Shown here: positions 36,601 to 47,457 of the stretch, one piece after another
Numbering within the stretch: position 1 is the stretch's first letter
Layout: each line of letters opens with the position of its first letter
Assembly: GCF_003002925.1 (NCBI RefSeq)
Contig: NZ_PVTK01000003.1
Span: forward strand, 276,377-340,376
Source: Vreelandella songnenensis
GTDB taxonomy: Bacteria > Pseudomonadota > Gammaproteobacteria > Pseudomonadales > Halomonadaceae
Reading direction: 5' to 3'
DNA length: 64,000 nt
Notes under the pieces: model-generated
Told to the model about the DNA's origin: nothing
Database searches by the model: none
The model's input: the letters and a program-made list of their open reading frames with translations, nothing else
Translations under genes and position numbers: made by a program

Positions 36601-37845
36601 TCAGGCCGCGTAGGATAGAAAGCTTTCGCCATCGGCCATGGCGGGCAGATCGAAATAGTCCGCCAGGGTCTGGCCGATATCGGCAAAGGTATCGCGCGCG
36701 CCCATGGGGCCAGGGGCAAATCCGGCACCGCTGACCATTACCGGAATGTATTCGCGCGTGTGCTCGGTGCCTTCCCAGCTTGGGTCGCAGCCGTGATCCG
36801 CCGTCAGAATCAGCAGGTCGTCACTGTTCAGCGCGGCGAGCAGTTCCGGCAGGCGGGCATCGAAGTGCTCGAGTGCGGCGGCATAGCCCGGCACATCGCG
36901 ACGGTGGCCGTAGACCGAGTCGAAATCGACGAAGTTGGTCATGATCATGGTCGGGCGGTCGCTGGTGTCGGCAGCGGTGCGGGCCACTTCGCCAAGCGTT
37001 GCGTCCATCAGTGCATCGTGGCCGCTGGCCTTTACCTTGTGGGTAATACCGCAGTGGGCGTAGATGTCGGCAATCTTGCCAATCGACACGACTTCACCGC
37101 CGGCTTCCTGAAGCTTCTGCAGCACGGTGGGGGAAGGTGGTTCGACGCTGTAGTCGCGGCGGTTGCCGGTGCGCGCAAAGCTTTTGCTGTCTTCACCCAT
37201 GAACGGGCGAGCGATCACGCGGCCGATGTTGTAGGGCTCCAGCAATTCGCGCACGGTTTCGCACAGCGCGTAGAGACGCTCGAGGCCAAAGTGCTCTTCG
37301 TGAGCGGCAATCTGAAACACCGAATCCGCCGAGGTGTAGACGATCGGCTTGCCGGTCTCTACGTGCTCATCCCCCAGGCGGGCGATGATCTCGGTGCCCG
37401 AAGCGTGGCAGTTGCCGATCACGCCGGGCAGGCCCGCTTCCTGAACGATCTTGTCCAGCAGTTCAGCGGGAAAGCTTTCGGTCTTGTCGGTGAAGTAGCC
37501 CCAGTCGAAGCGCACCGGCACGCCGGCAATTTCCCAATGGCCGGAAGGCGTGTCCTTGCCGCTGGAGACTTCCTGAGCGTGGGCGTAGGCGCCTTCAAGC
37601 ACGTCTGGCAGGGCAACGCCTTCGGCCACCGTGCCGGTGCTGTCCCGGTGGGCGTGAAACAGGCCAAGCCTTGCCATGTTGGGCAGCTTGAGCGGGCCCG
37701 AGCGTTCCGCGGTATCCGCCTCGCCGCGCGCGCAGGCGGCGGCAATGTGGCCCAGCGTGTCCGAGCCTTCGTCGCCAAAGGCGGCGGCATCGGCGGCGCT
37801 GCCGATGCCGAAGGAGTCGAGTACCAGCACAATGGCACGTTTCAT
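36601..37845 (-). CDS. deoB: Phosphopentomutase
   Basis: 414-residue alkaline-phosphatase-superfamily mutase that interconverts (deoxy)ribose 1- and 5-phosphate. Motifs: [25 protein letters not shown] at the N-terminus with the metal aspartate, a metal-binding region [18 protein letters not shown] near 310, and [22 protein letters not shown] near 355. AGAGGT precedes the ATG. It lies between deoA and deoD with 26 and 33 bp spacers. Confidence 0.96.
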   Translation of the reverse strand: MKRAIVLVLDSFGIGSAADAAAFGDEGSDTLGHIAAACARGEADTAERSGPLKLPNMARLGLFHAHRDSTGTVAEGVALPDVLEGAYAHAQEVSSGKDTPSGHWEIAGVPVRFDWGYFTDKTESFPAELLDKIVQEAGLPGVIGNCHASGTEIIARLGDEHVETGKPIVYTSADSVFQIAAHEEHFGLERLYALCETVRELLEPYNIGRVIARPFMGEDSKSFARTGNRRDYSVEPPSPTVLQKLQEAGGEVVSIGKIADIYAHCGITHKVKASGHDALMDATLGEVARTAADTSDRPTMIMTNFVDFDSVYGHRRDVPGYAAALEHFDARLPELLAALNSDDLLILTADHGCDPSWEGTEHTREYIPVMVSGAGFAPGPMGARDTFADIGQTLADYFDLPAMADGESFLSYAA

Positions 37846-37871
37846 AGCGTTTACCTCTTCAGTCGGTGTGA

Positions 37872-39200
37872 TTAAAGCGCTTCACCGCGATAGGTTTTCT
37901 GAAGCAGCTCATCAATGCTGGCTTCCCCTTCACCCATGGTGAAGGCCGCGCGCAGCTGCTGGGCGGCGCGCTCGGCGGCGTCTTCGCTGCGGGCGTGCAC
38001 GTAGGCGAGCGGCTGCTGGCGGTCAACCTGGGTGCCCAGCTCGACAATCGCGCTGAAGCCAACGCTGTGGTCGACGTCGGCGTCGTTGCGCAGACGGCCA
38101 CCGCCGAGTTCCACCACGCTCATGCCGACCGCGCGGGTATCGATGCGCTGCACGGTGCCGGTCTGCTCGGCGTATACCGGCTTGACCACGTTGGCCTTGG
38201 CAAGGTAGCTGTCCGAGCGCTCCATGAAATCACCCGGGCCGCCCAGCTCGCGCACCATGCGGGCGAATACTTCGGCAGCGGCACCGGAGGTGAGGGCTTT
38301 TTCAAGCTGGCTCAGGGCATCTTCACGGCTGTGGGCCAGTTTGCCGGCCATCAGCATTTCCACGGCAAGCTCGCGGGTAACCTGCATGACGCGGCTGTTC
38401 GGGCGTTCGCCGCGCAGAAGTTCGAGGGTCTCGACGATTTCCACCGCGTTGCCCGCGCACGGTGCCAGCGGCTGGCTCATGTCGGTGAGCAGCGCATTGG
38501 TGGGCGTACCGGCCTGAGTGGCGACGGAGGCGATGCTCTTGGCAAGCTCGTGGGATTTTTCCGTGGTAGGCATGAAGGCGCCGCTGCCGACCTTGACGTC
38601 CATGACCAGCGCATCCAGGCCCGAGGCAAGTTTCTTGCCCAGGATGGACGCGGTAATCAGCGGGATCGACTCGACCGTGGCAGTGACATCGCGCACACCG
38701 TAAATACGCTTGTCCGCGGGGGCCAGGTTGCCGGTCTGGCCGATGATCGCAACGCCCGTGGACTTGACCACGTCGCCAAAGCGTTCCGGGGCGGGGTAGG
38801 GGTCGTAACCGGGGATCGACTCAAGCTTGTCCAGCGTGCCGCCGGTGTGGCCAAGGCCACGGCCAGAAATCATGGGAACGAACGCGCCACACGCCGCCAC
38901 CCAGGGGCCGAGTACCAGTGATACCAGGTCGCCCACGCCGCCGGTGGAGTGCTTGTCGACCACAGGCCCTGGCAGGTTGAGCGAGTCCCACTGCATCACG
39001 TGGCCGGAGTCACGGGTGGCGGTGGTCAGCGCAACCACTTCTTCACGGCTCATGCCGTTGAGAAACACGGCCATGGTGAAGGCGCCAATCTGGGCGTCGC
39101 TGATGCGGTCATCGGCAATGCCCTGAATGAATGTCTTGATATCCGCGGCTGCCAGCGGCTGGCCGTCACGCTTTAAACGAATCAGTTCTTGCGGGAGCAT
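37872..39200 (-). CDS. deoA: Thymidine phosphorylase
   Basis: 442-residue enzyme splitting thymidine to thymine and deoxyribose 1-phosphate. The phosphate-binding motif [18 protein letters not shown] is at about 84. It starts [17 protein letters not shown], as in the E. coli enzyme (440). AGGAGG precedes the ATG, which lies 1 bp past the deoC stop, implying tight coupling. Confidence 0.96.
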   Translation of the reverse strand: MLPQELIRLKRDGQPLAAADIKTFIQGIADDRISDAQIGAFTMAVFLNGMSREEVVALTTATRDSGHVMQWDSLNLPGPVVDKHSTGGVGDLVSLVLGPWVAACGAFVPMISGRGLGHTGGTLDKLESIPGYDPYPAPERFGDVVKSTGVAIIGQTGNLAPADKRIYGVRDVTATVESIPLITASILGKKLASGLDALVMDVKVGSGAFMPTTEKSHELAKSIASVATQAGTPTNALLTDMSQPLAPCAGNAVEIVETLELLRGERPNSRVMQVTRELAVEMLMAGKLAHSREDALSQLEKALTSGAAAEVFARMVRELGGPGDFMERSDSYLAKANVVKPVYAEQTGTVQRIDTRAVGMSVVELGGGRLRNDADVDHSVGFSAIVELGTQVDRQQPLAYVHARSEDAAERAAQQLRAAFTMGEGEASIDELLQKTYRGEAL

Positions 39201-39201
39201 A

Positions 39202-39993
39202 TCAGTAGCCTCCTTGAGGAGCCGCGCTTTCCGCGCCGCCCAGGGTGTTCAGTAAATTGGTCAGCAGGCTCGATGCGCCAAAGCGGAAGTGGGCAGGGGT
39301 TACCCAGGCACTGCCCATGATGCGGTTTGCCAGTGCCAGGTAGTCTGCCGCTTCTTCGGCGGTGCGCACACCGCCTGCCGCCTTGAAGCCGACTTCCTTG
39401 CCGCTTGCCTTGATGGCGCTGAGCATGATCTCGGCGGCTTCAAGTGTCGCGTTGGTAGCCACCTTGCCGGTGGAGGTCTTGATAAAGTCCGCACCGCCTT
39501 CAATGGCAAGCTCGCTGGCGCGCTTGATCAGCGCCGGGTCTTTCAGCTCGCCAGACTCGATGATGACTTTCAACAGGGCCTGGCCTGCACAGGCGGCCTT
39601 GCACATTTCAACCAGCTCGAGGCCGGTGGCTTCGTCGCCGGCGATCAGCGCGCGGTAGGGGAAGACTACATCAACCTCGTGAGCGCCGGAGGCGACTGCA
39701 TCACGGGTTTCACGGGCGGCGCTCATGATGTCTTCGCCGCCCGCCGGGAAGTTGGTGACCGTGGCGATCTTGACCTGCTCGTTCAAATTATGGGCGGTCA
39801 GCGCTCGCTGGGCGGTAACAATGAATTGCGGGTAGACGCAGACAGCGGCTGGATGGCCGTAGGGCGTCTTGAGCTGCTGGCAAAGCGCTTCAATGGTCGC
39901 GTCGGTATCGCTGTCGTTCAGGCTGGTCAAATCCATCAGGGAGAGCGCCTGGCGGGCGGCCTGGTTAAGTTCGATCGAAGTAGCAGCGGTCAT
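39202..39993 (-). CDS. deoC: Deoxyribose-phosphate aldolase
   Basis: 263-residue class I aldolase that cleaves deoxyribose 5-phosphate to acetaldehyde and glyceraldehyde 3-phosphate. The Schiff-base lysine is in FIKTSTGKV near residue 170. The start at 39993 is preceded by GCGAGAACTTC; the frame is open to 40035. The length matches the E. coli enzyme (259). It lies between nupC and deoA and commits deoxyribose carbon to central metabolism. Confidence 0.95.
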   Translation of the reverse strand: MTAATSIELNQAARQALSLMDLTSLNDSDTDATIEALCQQLKTPYGHPAAVCVYPQFIVTAQRALTAHNLNEQVKIATVTNFPAGGEDIMSAARETRDAVASGAHEVDVVFPYRALIAGDEATGLELVEMCKAACAGQALLKVIIESGELKDPALIKRASELAIEGGADFIKTSTGKVATNATLEAAEIMLSAIKASGKEVGFKAAGGVRTAEEAADYLALANRIMGSAWVTPAHFRFGASSLLTNLLNTLGGAESAAPQGGY

Positions 39994-40066
39994 GAAGTTC
40001 TCGCAAGTCAGAAAATATAAACGGGCACTGCGCATGGTCGCACAGTGCCCGGTACGTCAGGCAGCG

Positions 40067-41350
40067 TTAACTGGTAACGTTGCTTAACGCGATGAAAAAG
40101 CCGGCAATTGACGCAGACATCAAGTTGGACAACGTGCCGGCCAGCACGGCCTTGACCCCAAAGCGGGCGATCTCTGCACGCCGCGTGGGCGCAATGCTGC
40201 CCAGGCCACCCAGCAGGATCGCAATCGAGGACAGGTTGGCAAAGCCGCACAGGGCGAATGACAAGATGGCCATGGTATGGGGCGTCATCAATTGACCCGT
40301 CGCGGCCACTACCTGTTCCCCATCAATGTAGGGAGCGAGGTTGATAAAGGCGACGAACTCGTTGACCACCAGCTTCTGGCCGATAAAGGAGCCGGCAAGC
40401 GTGGCTTCCGCCCAGGGCACGCCGAGCATGAAGGCAAGCGGGGCAAACAGCCAGCCCAGAATCAGTTCAAGGCTTAGAGACTCGAACCCGAACCAGCCAC
40501 CCACGCCGCCCAGAATGCCGTTGATCAGCGCAATCAAGCCGATGAAGGCCAGCAGCATGGCGCCTACGTTGGCTGCCAGCATCAAACCGGACGTTGCACC
40601 CGACGCCGCGGCGTCCAGCACGTTGGTGGGTTTGTCTTCCTGCTCCTGAAGCTCTTCATCGACCTTGGAGATGCTGTCGCTGTCGGTGGCGTCCTGGGTT
40701 TCCGGCATGATCAGCTTGGCGAACAGCAACCCACCGGGGGCGGCCATGAAGGAGGCTGCCACCAGGTACTCCATGGGAATACCCAGCGCGGCGTAGCCCG
40801 CCAGCACCGAACCTGCCACCGATGCCAGACCGCCACACATCACGGCAAACAGCTGTGAAGGCGTCATGCGGGCAATGAAGGGGCGTACCACCAGCGGCGC
40901 TTCGGTCTGGCCGACAAAGATGTTGGCCGTGGCGGAAAGCGATTCGGTGCGCGAAGTGCCCAGCGCCTTTTGGAGCGCGCCACCCAGAATACGGATGACC
41001 CACTGCATGATGCCGAGATAGTAGAGCACCGCGATCAGTGAGGAGAAGAAGATGATGACCGGCAGTACCTTGATGGCAAACACGAAGCCGACGTTATCGA
41101 CATCCGCCAGGCCACCAAACAGAAAACCGATTCCGTCGTTGGCGTAGACCAGCACCTGGCTTACCCCGGCGGAGATGGTCTGCAAGACCGCCTGGCCAAA
41201 CGGCACATAAAGAACGAAGGCGCCGATACCCGCCTGAATGGCAAAGGCACCCAGTACCGTGCGCAGGCGAATCGACTTGCGATCATAAGAGAAGATCAGG
41301 GCGATGATCACCAGGGTGACCATGCCAACCAAGCTCATAAGGAGTGTCAT
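40067..41350 (-). CDS. nupC: NupC-type concentrative nucleoside transporter
   Basis: CNT-family inner-membrane nucleoside symporter of 427 residues. The start at 41350 follows AAGGATCCCCAT; the frame is open to 41383. Family blocks are [13 protein letters not shown] (about 150), [23 protein letters not shown] (about 175) and [10 protein letters not shown] near 325, with the usual hairpin and helix pattern. It lies between tsx and deoC, so outer-membrane entry, inner-membrane uptake and breakdown are encoded in order. Confidence 0.93.
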   Translation of the reverse strand: MTLLMSLVGMVTLVIIALIFSYDRKSIRLRTVLGAFAIQAGIGAFVLYVPFGQAVLQTISAGVSQVLVYANDGIGFLFGGLADVDNVGFVFAIKVLPVIIFFSSLIAVLYYLGIMQWVIRILGGALQKALGTSRTESLSATANIFVGQTEAPLVVRPFIARMTPSQLFAVMCGGLASVAGSVLAGYAALGIPMEYLVAASFMAAPGGLLFAKLIMPETQDATDSDSISKVDEELQEQEDKPTNVLDAAASGATSGLMLAANVGAMLLAFIGLIALINGILGGVGGWFGFESLSLELILGWLFAPLAFMLGVPWAEATLAGSFIGQKLVVNEFVAFINLAPYIDGEQVVAATGQLMTPHTMAILSFALCGFANLSSIAILLGGLGSIAPTRRAEIARFGVKAVLAGTLSNLMSASIAGFFIALSNVTS

Positions 41351-41386
41351 ATGGGGATCCTTTGAGTCCGCGAGGGGTGCCACGGG

Positions 41387-42223
41387 TTAGAGTAAGTTGA
41401 GCTTGACGGAGTAGATCATCGCATTCTGATATTCGTTGGGCGTGCCCAGCTTGTTATCGGAGTAGCGGTACTGTACGCCAGTAGTGATCAGGTCAGTCGG
41501 GTGCCACCACAGGCTCAGGGCGCCGTTGGTACCCGTGCTGCCAGCCTTATCGCCGACGTAGTTCTGCTCCAGGTAGTCATCGTCACGACCGAAGGTCTGC
41601 TCGTGCCAGTTGGTCACGCTGAAGTTCTGGTCTAACGCGGCGAAATCGTAGCCCGCTACCCAGCCGGCCATGTAACCGTTCATGCCAGTATAGGCATCAC
41701 TCTGCACGCGGGCAGCGCCGATGAACGGTTTGAACCACAGGCCGTTGGCGAAAGTGGTGCGATAGCCCAGACCCAGGATCTGATCCTGTTCGCGGCTTTC
41801 ATAGCCGTAGTCGCGGAAGTCGTACACGTGGGCGTAGAGCGAAAGCGGGCTGTCGCCTAGGTAGATATGCGAGGTGACCTTGCCGGCGGTACGGAAGTTG
41901 TCCTTGCCGCCGCTGGATTCATCGAACTGGTCGTTGGTCGGGTTCTCGAAGTCAAAGAAGCCGTAGAACTCGCCCCAGCTGAAGCCTGCGCCGCCCTCGA
42001 TCTCGACGTAGGTGAAATCGCTTTTGGCCGCGTTGCTTGCCGTGCGGCGCTCGGTGCCGTTGGACCAGTCAAGATAGTTGACCGACACGTTGGCAAAAGA
42101 CCATAACCGGTCGAGCGGCTGCGGCTGTGCATCGTTTGCCAATGCCGGGGTCATCCCTGCCATTAATACGCCAGCACTGAGGGTGACGAAGGAAGAAGTA
42201 CGCGTAAGGGTTGGAGCAGTCAT
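41387..42223 (-). CDS. tsx: Tsx-like outer-membrane nucleoside channel
   Basis: Exported beta-barrel of 278 residues with a signal peptide ending in GMTPALAND. The mature part has the OmpK/Tsx pattern (SVNYLDWSNGTER, GAGFSWGEFYGFFDFENPTND, DLITTGVQYRYSDN) and ends in a hydrophobic residue typical of barrels (KLNLL). The start at 42223 has GAGG upstream. As the first gene of the operon it would let nucleosides cross the outer membrane. The DeoR-like operator lies about 65 bp upstream of its start. Confidence 0.9.
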   Translation of the reverse strand: MTAPTLTRTSSFVTLSAGVLMAGMTPALANDAQPQPLDRLWSFANVSVNYLDWSNGTERRTASNAAKSDFTYVEIEGGAGFSWGEFYGFFDFENPTNDQFDESSGGKDNFRTAGKVTSHIYLGDSPLSLYAHVYDFRDYGYESREQDQILGLGYRTTFANGLWFKPFIGAARVQSDAYTGMNGYMAGWVAGYDFAALDQNFSVTNWHEQTFGRDDDYLEQNYVGDKAGSTGTNGALSLWWHPTDLITTGVQYRYSDNKLGTPNEYQNAMIYSVKLNLL

Positions 42224-42285
42224 GTGAGCCTCAAAAGAATGATCGCGATCTAAGTTCAAGTTGGAATTGTGTGGGCTGGCGTGAG

Positions 42286-42301
42286 TGTGAGAATTATAAC
42301 A
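42286..42301 (-). promoter_or_regulatory. DeoR-like operator overlapping a TATAAT box
   Basis: On the minus strand the 16-mer TGTTATAATTCTCACA matches the E. coli DeoR operator consensus TGTTAGAATTCTAACA at 14 of 16 positions. It contains a perfect TATAAT -10 hexamer, so bound DeoR would block the tsx operon promoter. An overlapping palindrome ATAACA-ttacg-TGTTAT (42296-42312) offers a second way to recognise it. The operator consensus is from memory of the E. coli system. Confidence 0.7.
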
Positions 42302-42324
42302 TTACGTGTTATTTTTTTAACGCC

Positions 42325-42335
42325 GAATTATAACA
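42325..42335 (-). promoter_or_regulatory. Second copy of the TGTTATAATTC element
   Basis: An exact copy of the 11-bp TGTTATAATTC found in the DeoR-like site, 34 bp further from tsx. It again contains TATAAT and could be a second -10 box (tandem promoters) or a second operator half. The second half-site does not match the DeoR consensus here. Confidence 0.5.
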
Positions 42336-42413
42336 AAGCTGGCTAACGTTATTTAAATGCAGCCGCTCTTGGGTAGAGGGGAGGGCAGGCACGGTCTTTA
42401 AAAGAGGTGGCAA

Positions 42414-42442
42414 TTGCGCGGCAGCTCGCGCAGCATTATAAA
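42414..42442 (+). promoter_or_regulatory. Likely sigma70 promoter of deoR
   Basis: TTGCGC at 42414-42419 and TATAAA at 42437-42442, with 17 bp between. The deoR start codon is 36 bp further on, with AAAGGAGAG between. It lies in the same divergent gap as the tsx operator. Confidence 0.55.
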
Positions 42443-42477
42443 AAACGCATAATAATGCCCTGAAAGGAGAGCCCTGC

Positions 42478-43275
42478 ATGAACGACCGCAGTGCCCAGCG
42501 TCTGGAACTGCTTGAGGAAGCGCTCGCCAGCGGCGGTACGCTGCATCTGCGCGACGCCGCCATTTTATGCGGCGTTTCGGAAATGACCATCCGCCGCGAC
42601 CTTTCAACGCAGCCTTCGTCGATGACGTTGCTTGGGGGCAGGCTGGTGATGACCCGCTATCCGGGTGTTACACCGGTATATGATCTCACCGAGCAGCAGG
42701 CCAGCCACTACGCGGTGAAGTACGCCCTGTGTGAGCGGGTGGCAAGCACCATCGAAGAGGGCGATACGCTGTTTGTCGACTGCGGCTCGACGCTGATCCC
42801 GCTGCTGAACCAGCTTGGCCGTTTTACCGAGCTGACGATCGTCACATATGCCCTTAACGTCGCTTCCGCGGTTGCCGCGTTGCCCAATGTGCGGCTGATT
42901 CTGCTGGGTGGGGCCTACTGCGCTGCGTCTCAGTCCTTCGATAGCGACGATGTGCAGGGTGCCATCGAGCGAATCGGTATCAACAAGGCGTTTATCTCCG
43001 CCGCCGGGGTCGACTGTGGGCGTGGCGTCAGCTGTTTCCACTTTCATGAAGTCGCCCCCAAGCAGGCCGCCATGGCTTCGGCACTGCAGCGTTTTCTGAT
43101 CGTGGATGCGAGCAAGTTCGGAGTCATTCGTCCGGCCTACTTCGCTACATTGAACGATTTCGACGTCATCGTGACTAATGAGATGCGCGCGCCTGAGCTG
43201 CTCGCCCGCTTTACCGGGCAAACGCTTCTGGTCAGCTCACCTCCCGCCTCAATCTGCCAGATGTCCCACCTTTAA
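42478..43275 (+). CDS. deoR: DeoR family regulator of the deoxynucleoside operon
   Basis: 265-residue repressor. The N-terminal helix-turn-helix (about 8-60) reads RLELLEEALASGGTLHLRDAAILCGVSEMTIRRDL. The C-terminal sugar-phosphate sensor domain (about 80-250) has GDTLFVDCGSTLIPLLNQL and the ISAAGVDCGRGVSC segment. E. coli DeoR responds to deoxyribose 5-phosphate, the DeoC substrate. Its position, divergent from the tsx-nupC-deo-cdd operon with a DeoR-like operator between, makes it the operon's repressor. AAAGGAGAG precedes the ATG. Confidence 0.93.
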   Translation: MNDRSAQRLELLEEALASGGTLHLRDAAILCGVSEMTIRRDLSTQPSSMTLLGGRLVMTRYPGVTPVYDLTEQQASHYAVKYALCERVASTIEEGDTLFVDCGSTLIPLLNQLGRFTELTIVTYALNVASAVAALPNVRLILLGGAYCAASQSFDSDDVQGAIERIGINKAFISAAGVDCGRGVSCFHFHEVAPKQAAMASALQRFLIVDASKFGVIRPAYFATLNDFDVIVTNEMRAPELLARFTGQTLLVSSPPASICQMSHL

Positions 43276-43552
43276 GTCGCACCTGGGTGCGTCAAATCGT
43301 CGCTTTGCTTCGCTGTTTAGATAAAAGGAAAATACTCAGGTTAGAACTGGCCTCCTTAAATGTTAGGATGTCGGCTCAATCCGCTACCTGCTTCCTACCC
43401 CGGTAGCGCATATTTTTCCCGGAGCAAAGGCAGTTCATGCTGGCAGAGTGTTTTGGGAAAAGTATGGGGTGATAGTTAGTTGGCATATGGCATATCGTTT
43501 GGCTTGCTGTGTGGCGGCTAGTTTTGTAACGCAACTCTGACGAGATCGCACC

Positions 43553-44539
43553 ATGCAACAACCTTCCTACTGGCGCAGGACAGGCACTCTGGTGCTCATT
43601 GCGCTTTGCTTGCTACTCGCAGGCTGTAGCTCGGCCTTGATGGACCCGAAAGGCGTGGTCGGTGAAACCCAGCGTTCACTGATCCTGAGTTCTTTTGGCC
43701 TGATGCTGATCGTGGTCATCCCCGTTATTGTCATGACGATAGTGTTTGGTTGGTACTATCGCCGTAGCAATACGATGGCTGAATACCTGCCCGACTGGGC
43801 GCACTCCAACTGGATTGAAGCCATTGTGTGGCTGGTTCCGGTCGTCATCGTCGCCATTCTGGGCGTGATTACCTGGAAAAGCTCCCACGACCTTGATCCT
43901 CACCGTGCGCTTGAAAGCGATGTGGCCGAGCTTGAAATCCAAGTCGTGGCTCTCGACTGGAAATGGCTGTTCATCTATCCCGAGCAAGGTATTGCAACGG
44001 TTAATGAAGTCGCCTTCCCGGTAGACACGCCCGTGCGTTTCCGGGTGAGCTCGGGTTCTGTCATGAACTCCTTCTTCATTCCGCAACTGGGTAGCCAGAT
44101 CTACGCCATGGCGGGAATGGATAACGACGTTCACCTGCTGGCCAACGAAATCGGTACCTATAACGGTCGTTCGACCAACTATAGCGGTGCTGGCTTCTCG
44201 GGCATGGTGTTTGACGCCCACGTCACGTCTGACGCTGACTTTGACGCCTGGGTTGCTGAAGTTGCGCAGTCACCTGATACGCTGACTTACCCAGAAGGCT
44301 ACTCTGAACTGGCGGAGCGTTCGACGTTCCACCCCGTTGAGTACTTCTCTGACGTTACACCTGAATTCTATGAGCGCTTGGTGTCCAGCTTCCATACCGG
44401 CAGCGACCCTGACACTGACACTCAGGATGCGCCGCGCGCGCCAGCAGTCGATAGCAATGAAGCCTATCAAACGACCGACAACCAAGCAGATGGCGAGGCC
44501 GAGGATGGCCAGACCGTCAGCAATGAGGCGGGAGAGTAA
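43553..44539 (+). CDS. cyoA: Cytochrome bo3 ubiquinol oxidase subunit II
   Basis: 328-residue lipoprotein with a lipobox at LLLAGCSS (Cys near residue 25), two membrane helices (about 45-70 and 90-110) and a periplasmic cupredoxin-like domain ([19 protein letters not shown]). It lacks the CuA copper ligands, as expected for quinol rather than cytochrome c oxidases. The C-terminal tail after about residue 285 is acidic and rich in D, E, Q and T. It is the first gene of cyoABCDE. Confidence 0.95.
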   Translation: MQQPSYWRRTGTLVLIALCLLLAGCSSALMDPKGVVGETQRSLILSSFGLMLIVVIPVIVMTIVFGWYYRRSNTMAEYLPDWAHSNWIEAIVWLVPVVIVAILGVITWKSSHDLDPHRALESDVAELEIQVVALDWKWLFIYPEQGIATVNEVAFPVDTPVRFRVSSGSVMNSFFIPQLGSQIYAMAGMDNDVHLLANEIGTYNGRSTNYSGAGFSGMVFDAHVTSDADFDAWVAEVAQSPDTLTYPEGYSELAERSTFHPVEYFSDVTPEFYERLVSSFHTGSDPDTDTQDAPRAPAVDSNEAYQTTDNQADGEAEDGQTVSNEAGE

Positions 44540-44541
44540 CC

Positions 44542-46518
44542 GTGTTCGGTAAATTAACCCTAGAAGCAATTCCCTATCACGAACCCATTCTGGTTATCGC
44601 GGGTCTCGTAGGGATTCTAGGCGGCGCGGCGTTGTTAGGCGCGCTGACCTATTTCCGTAAGTGGGGCTGGCTATGGAACGAGTGGTTTACCTCCGTTGAC
44701 CATAAAAAGCTCGGTATCATGTATTTCATCGTGGCGCTCATCATGCTGCTGCGCGGTTTTGCTGATGCCTTGATGATGCGTGTACAGCAGGCGATAGCCG
44801 CGGGCGGTTCGGCCGGTATTCTGCCGCCGGACCACTACGACCAGATCTTTACCGCCCACGGCGTTATCATGATCTTCTTCGTGGCCATGCCAATGGTCAT
44901 CGGCTTGATGAACCTGGTAGTGCCGCTACAGATCGGTGCGCGCGACGTTGCGTTCCCGTTCTTGAACAACCTGAGCTTCTGGCTGTTCGCGGTGTCTGCT
45001 CTGTTGATCAACATCTCGCTGTTCGTCGGTGAGTTCGCGACCACAGGGTGGTTGGCTTACGCGCCATTGTCGGGGATAGAGTACAGTCCCGGGGTCGGGG
45101 TCGATTACTGGATATGGGCGTTGCAGATATCCGGGATAGGTACCACGTTAACCGGTATCAACTTCTTCGTTACTATCTTGAAAATGCGTACCAAGGGCAT
45201 GACCCTGTTCCGCATGCCGATCTTTACCTGGACGTCGCTGTGCGCCAACGTACTGATCATTGCCTCTTTCCCGATTTTGACCGCTACTATTGCGATGTTG
45301 ACGCTGGATCGTTACCTGGGGATGAACTTCTTCACGAACGATATGGGCGGCAACGTAATGATGTACGTCAACCTTATCTGGGCGTGGGGTCACCCCGAGG
45401 TGTACATCCTGATTCTGCCGGCCTTCGGTGTGTTCTCTGAAGTTATAGCCACCTTTGCTCGCAAGCGTCTGTTCGGTTACCACACCATGGTGTGGGCAAC
45501 GATTGCCATTACCGTACTGTCGTTCATCGTTTGGTTGCACCACTTCTTCACCATGGGTGCAGGCGCCAACGTCAATGCCTTCTTCGGCATCATGACGATG
45601 ATCATTGCGATCCCGACCGGTGTGAAAGTCTTCAACTGGCTGTTCACTATCTTCCGTGGCCGCCTGGAACTGACCTCACCGGTACTGTGGACACTGGGCT
45701 TCATCATCACCTTCACGATTGGTGGTATGACCGGCGTCATGCTGGCACTGCCGGCGGCTAACTTCGTGCTGCATAACAGCCTGTTCGTTATTGCTCACTT
45801 CCATAACGTTATCGTTGGTGGTGTGGTCTTCGGCATGATGGCGGGTCTGACGTACTGGTTCCCGAAAGCGTTTGGTTTCAAGCTGGACGAGAAGTGGGGC
45901 AAGCGTTCCTTCTGGTGCTGGATAATCGGTTTCTATGTCGCGTTCATGCCGCTGTATGTTCTGAGCTTCTACGGTGCTGCGCGCCGCATGAACTCATATC
46001 CGAACGCTGAATGGCAGCCCTGGTTCATCGTTGCGTTGATCGGTGCACTGCTGATTGCGGCGGGTATCGCTTGTACGCTCATTCAGTTCTACGTAAGCGT
46101 GCGTAACCGCGATAAGTATGCAGATGTGACTGGCGACCCATGGGATGGCCGTACGCTGGAGTGGGCAACCTCTTCACCGCCCGCGTTCTACAACTTTGCG
46201 CGCCTGCCCGTTGTTGGCGATATCGACAGCTTCTGGTCGCAAAAGCAGCGTGGCAACGAGCAGTTGGACGATGCGCCATACACAGATATTCATATGCCGA
46301 GAAATACGGTGGCCGGACCCATCATCAGTGTCTTTGCGATGATCTTTGGTTTCGCCATGGTATGGCACATCTGGTGGCTGGCTGGGTTCAGTGCAATCGG
46401 CATGCTGGTGAGCTTCCTGATGCGGGTATCTAACGACGACATCGATTACTACGTGCCTGCTGCAGAGGTCGAGCGAATCGAGCGTGCCCATCAACAACGT
46501 GTGGAGGCCCAGGCGTAA
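44542..46518 (+). CDS. cyoB: Cytochrome bo3 ubiquinol oxidase subunit I
   Basis: 658-residue catalytic subunit with about 15 membrane helices carrying heme b, heme o3 and CuB. The GTG start at 44542 is 2 bp after the cyoA stop and has GGGAGAG upstream. Ligand regions are visible: the low-spin heme histidine in [12 protein letters not shown] (about 105), [19 protein letters not shown] with the CuB histidine and cross-linked tyrosine (about 282), the HH pair in LHHFFTMG (about 333), and the heme histidines in FHNVIVGG (about 420). It pumps protons while reducing oxygen to water. Confidence 0.97.
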   Translation: MFGKLTLEAIPYHEPILVIAGLVGILGGAALLGALTYFRKWGWLWNEWFTSVDHKKLGIMYFIVALIMLLRGFADALMMRVQQAIAAGGSAGILPPDHYDQIFTAHGVIMIFFVAMPMVIGLMNLVVPLQIGARDVAFPFLNNLSFWLFAVSALLINISLFVGEFATTGWLAYAPLSGIEYSPGVGVDYWIWALQISGIGTTLTGINFFVTILKMRTKGMTLFRMPIFTWTSLCANVLIIASFPILTATIAMLTLDRYLGMNFFTNDMGGNVMMYVNLIWAWGHPEVYILILPAFGVFSEVIATFARKRLFGYHTMVWATIAITVLSFIVWLHHFFTMGAGANVNAFFGIMTMIIAIPTGVKVFNWLFTIFRGRLELTSPVLWTLGFIITFTIGGMTGVMLALPAANFVLHNSLFVIAHFHNVIVGGVVFGMMAGLTYWFPKAFGFKLDEKWGKRSFWCWIIGFYVAFMPLYVLSFYGAARRMNSYPNAEWQPWFIVALIGALLIAAGIACTLIQFYVSVRNRDKYADVTGDPWDGRTLEWATSSPPAFYNFARLPVVGDIDSFWSQKQRGNEQLDDAPYTDIHMPRNTVAGPIISVFAMIFGFAMVWHIWWLAGFSAIGMLVSFLMRVSNDDIDYYVPAAEVERIERAHQQRVEAQA

Positions 46519-47132
46519 TGGCTACTGAATCCCTACATCACGATGCGCATGCTGATGAGCATGAGCACCACGATGCCGGTCCTACCAAGGTATTTGGTTT
46601 CTGGGTCTACCTGATGAGCGACTTGGTGATCTTCGGAACACTATTCGCTACCTACGCCGTGCTCATGAAGGGCACGGCAGGTGGGCCGACCGGCGCTGAT
46701 ATCTTTGAGCTGCCTTTGATTCTCTTTGGCACCTTTGCACTGCTGATCAGTAGTTTCACCTTCGGTATGGGCGTTCTGGCGATGAACGCCAACCGTGTCG
46801 GTCAGGTGAAGATGTGGCTGGGCATCACGTTCGTGCTGGGTCTGATGTTCCTGGGGATGGAAATCTATGAATTCCATCACCTGATCCATGAAGGTTTCGG
46901 CCCGGATCGCAGCGCCTTCTTATCTGCCTTCTTTACCCTGGTAGGTACTCACGGTCTGCACGTGACCTTCGGCATGATCTGGATTCTGGTCATGCTGGTT
47001 CAGCTTTCGACTAAAGGTCTGAATGATAAAACGCGTCCGCGTATCCTGTGCTTGAGCCTGTTCTGGCACTTCCTGGATATCGTCTGGATCTGTGTATTCT
47101 CCTTCGTCTACTTGATGGGAGTGCTGGTATGA
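46518..47132 (+). CDS. cyoC: Cytochrome bo3 ubiquinol oxidase subunit III
   Basis: 204-residue membrane subunit with five helices. It begins with a His-rich stretch ([15 protein letters not shown]) and has family blocks [25 protein letters not shown] and [16 protein letters not shown]. The ATG shares one base with the cyoB stop, so translation is coupled. The histidine-rich start may bind metal; this is only suggestive. Confidence 0.95.
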   Translation: MATESLHHDAHADEHEHHDAGPTKVFGFWVYLMSDLVIFGTLFATYAVLMKGTAGGPTGADIFELPLILFGTFALLISSFTFGMGVLAMNANRVGQVKMWLGITFVLGLMFLGMEIYEFHHLIHEGFGPDRSAFLSAFFTLVGTHGLHVTFGMIWILVMLVQLSTKGLNDKTRPRILCLSLFWHFLDIVWICVFSFVYLMGVLV

Positions 47133-47452
47133 GTTCTTCTAGCCAACCGTCCGGTCACGGCACCGTAAAGTCCTATGTAACGGGGCTTGTACTGTCGTTA
47201 GTCCTGACTGTCATTCCATTTGGCGCGGTGATGCTGGGTTCGTTCAGCTTGCCCGTGAACGTGGGCATCATCGTGGTGACGGCCGTTCTGCAGGTTCTGG
47301 TTCAGCTTGTGATGTTCATGCACCTGGACTTCAAGACCGAAGATGGCTGGAACATGCTTTCCTTCGTCTTCACGGTGCTGATTCTCGGCCTAGTGGTAGG
47401 AGGTTCGCTGTGGATCATGCAGCATCTACATCTCAACATGATGATCGGCTAA
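47129..47452 (+). CDS. cyoD: Cytochrome bo3 ubiquinol oxidase subunit IV
   Basis: 107-residue subunit with three membrane helices (about 15-37, 42-65 and 77-98). The ATG at 47129 overlaps the cyoC stop (ATGA). The frame is open upstream to 47048, but that part lies within cyoC. It helps assemble the CuB site in E. coli. Confidence 0.93.
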   Translation: MSSSSQPSGHGTVKSYVTGLVLSLVLTVIPFGAVMLGSFSLPVNVGIIVVTAVLQVLVQLVMFMHLDFKTEDGWNMLSFVFTVLILGLVVGGSLWIMQHLHLNMMIG

Positions 47453-47457
47453 CCAGC

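Noticed and set aside
43276..43552. Riboswitch or sRNA between deoR and cyoA
   Set aside because: Only short weak hairpins (for example CGCAC/GTGCG and GCTACC/GGTAGC) without conserved motifs.
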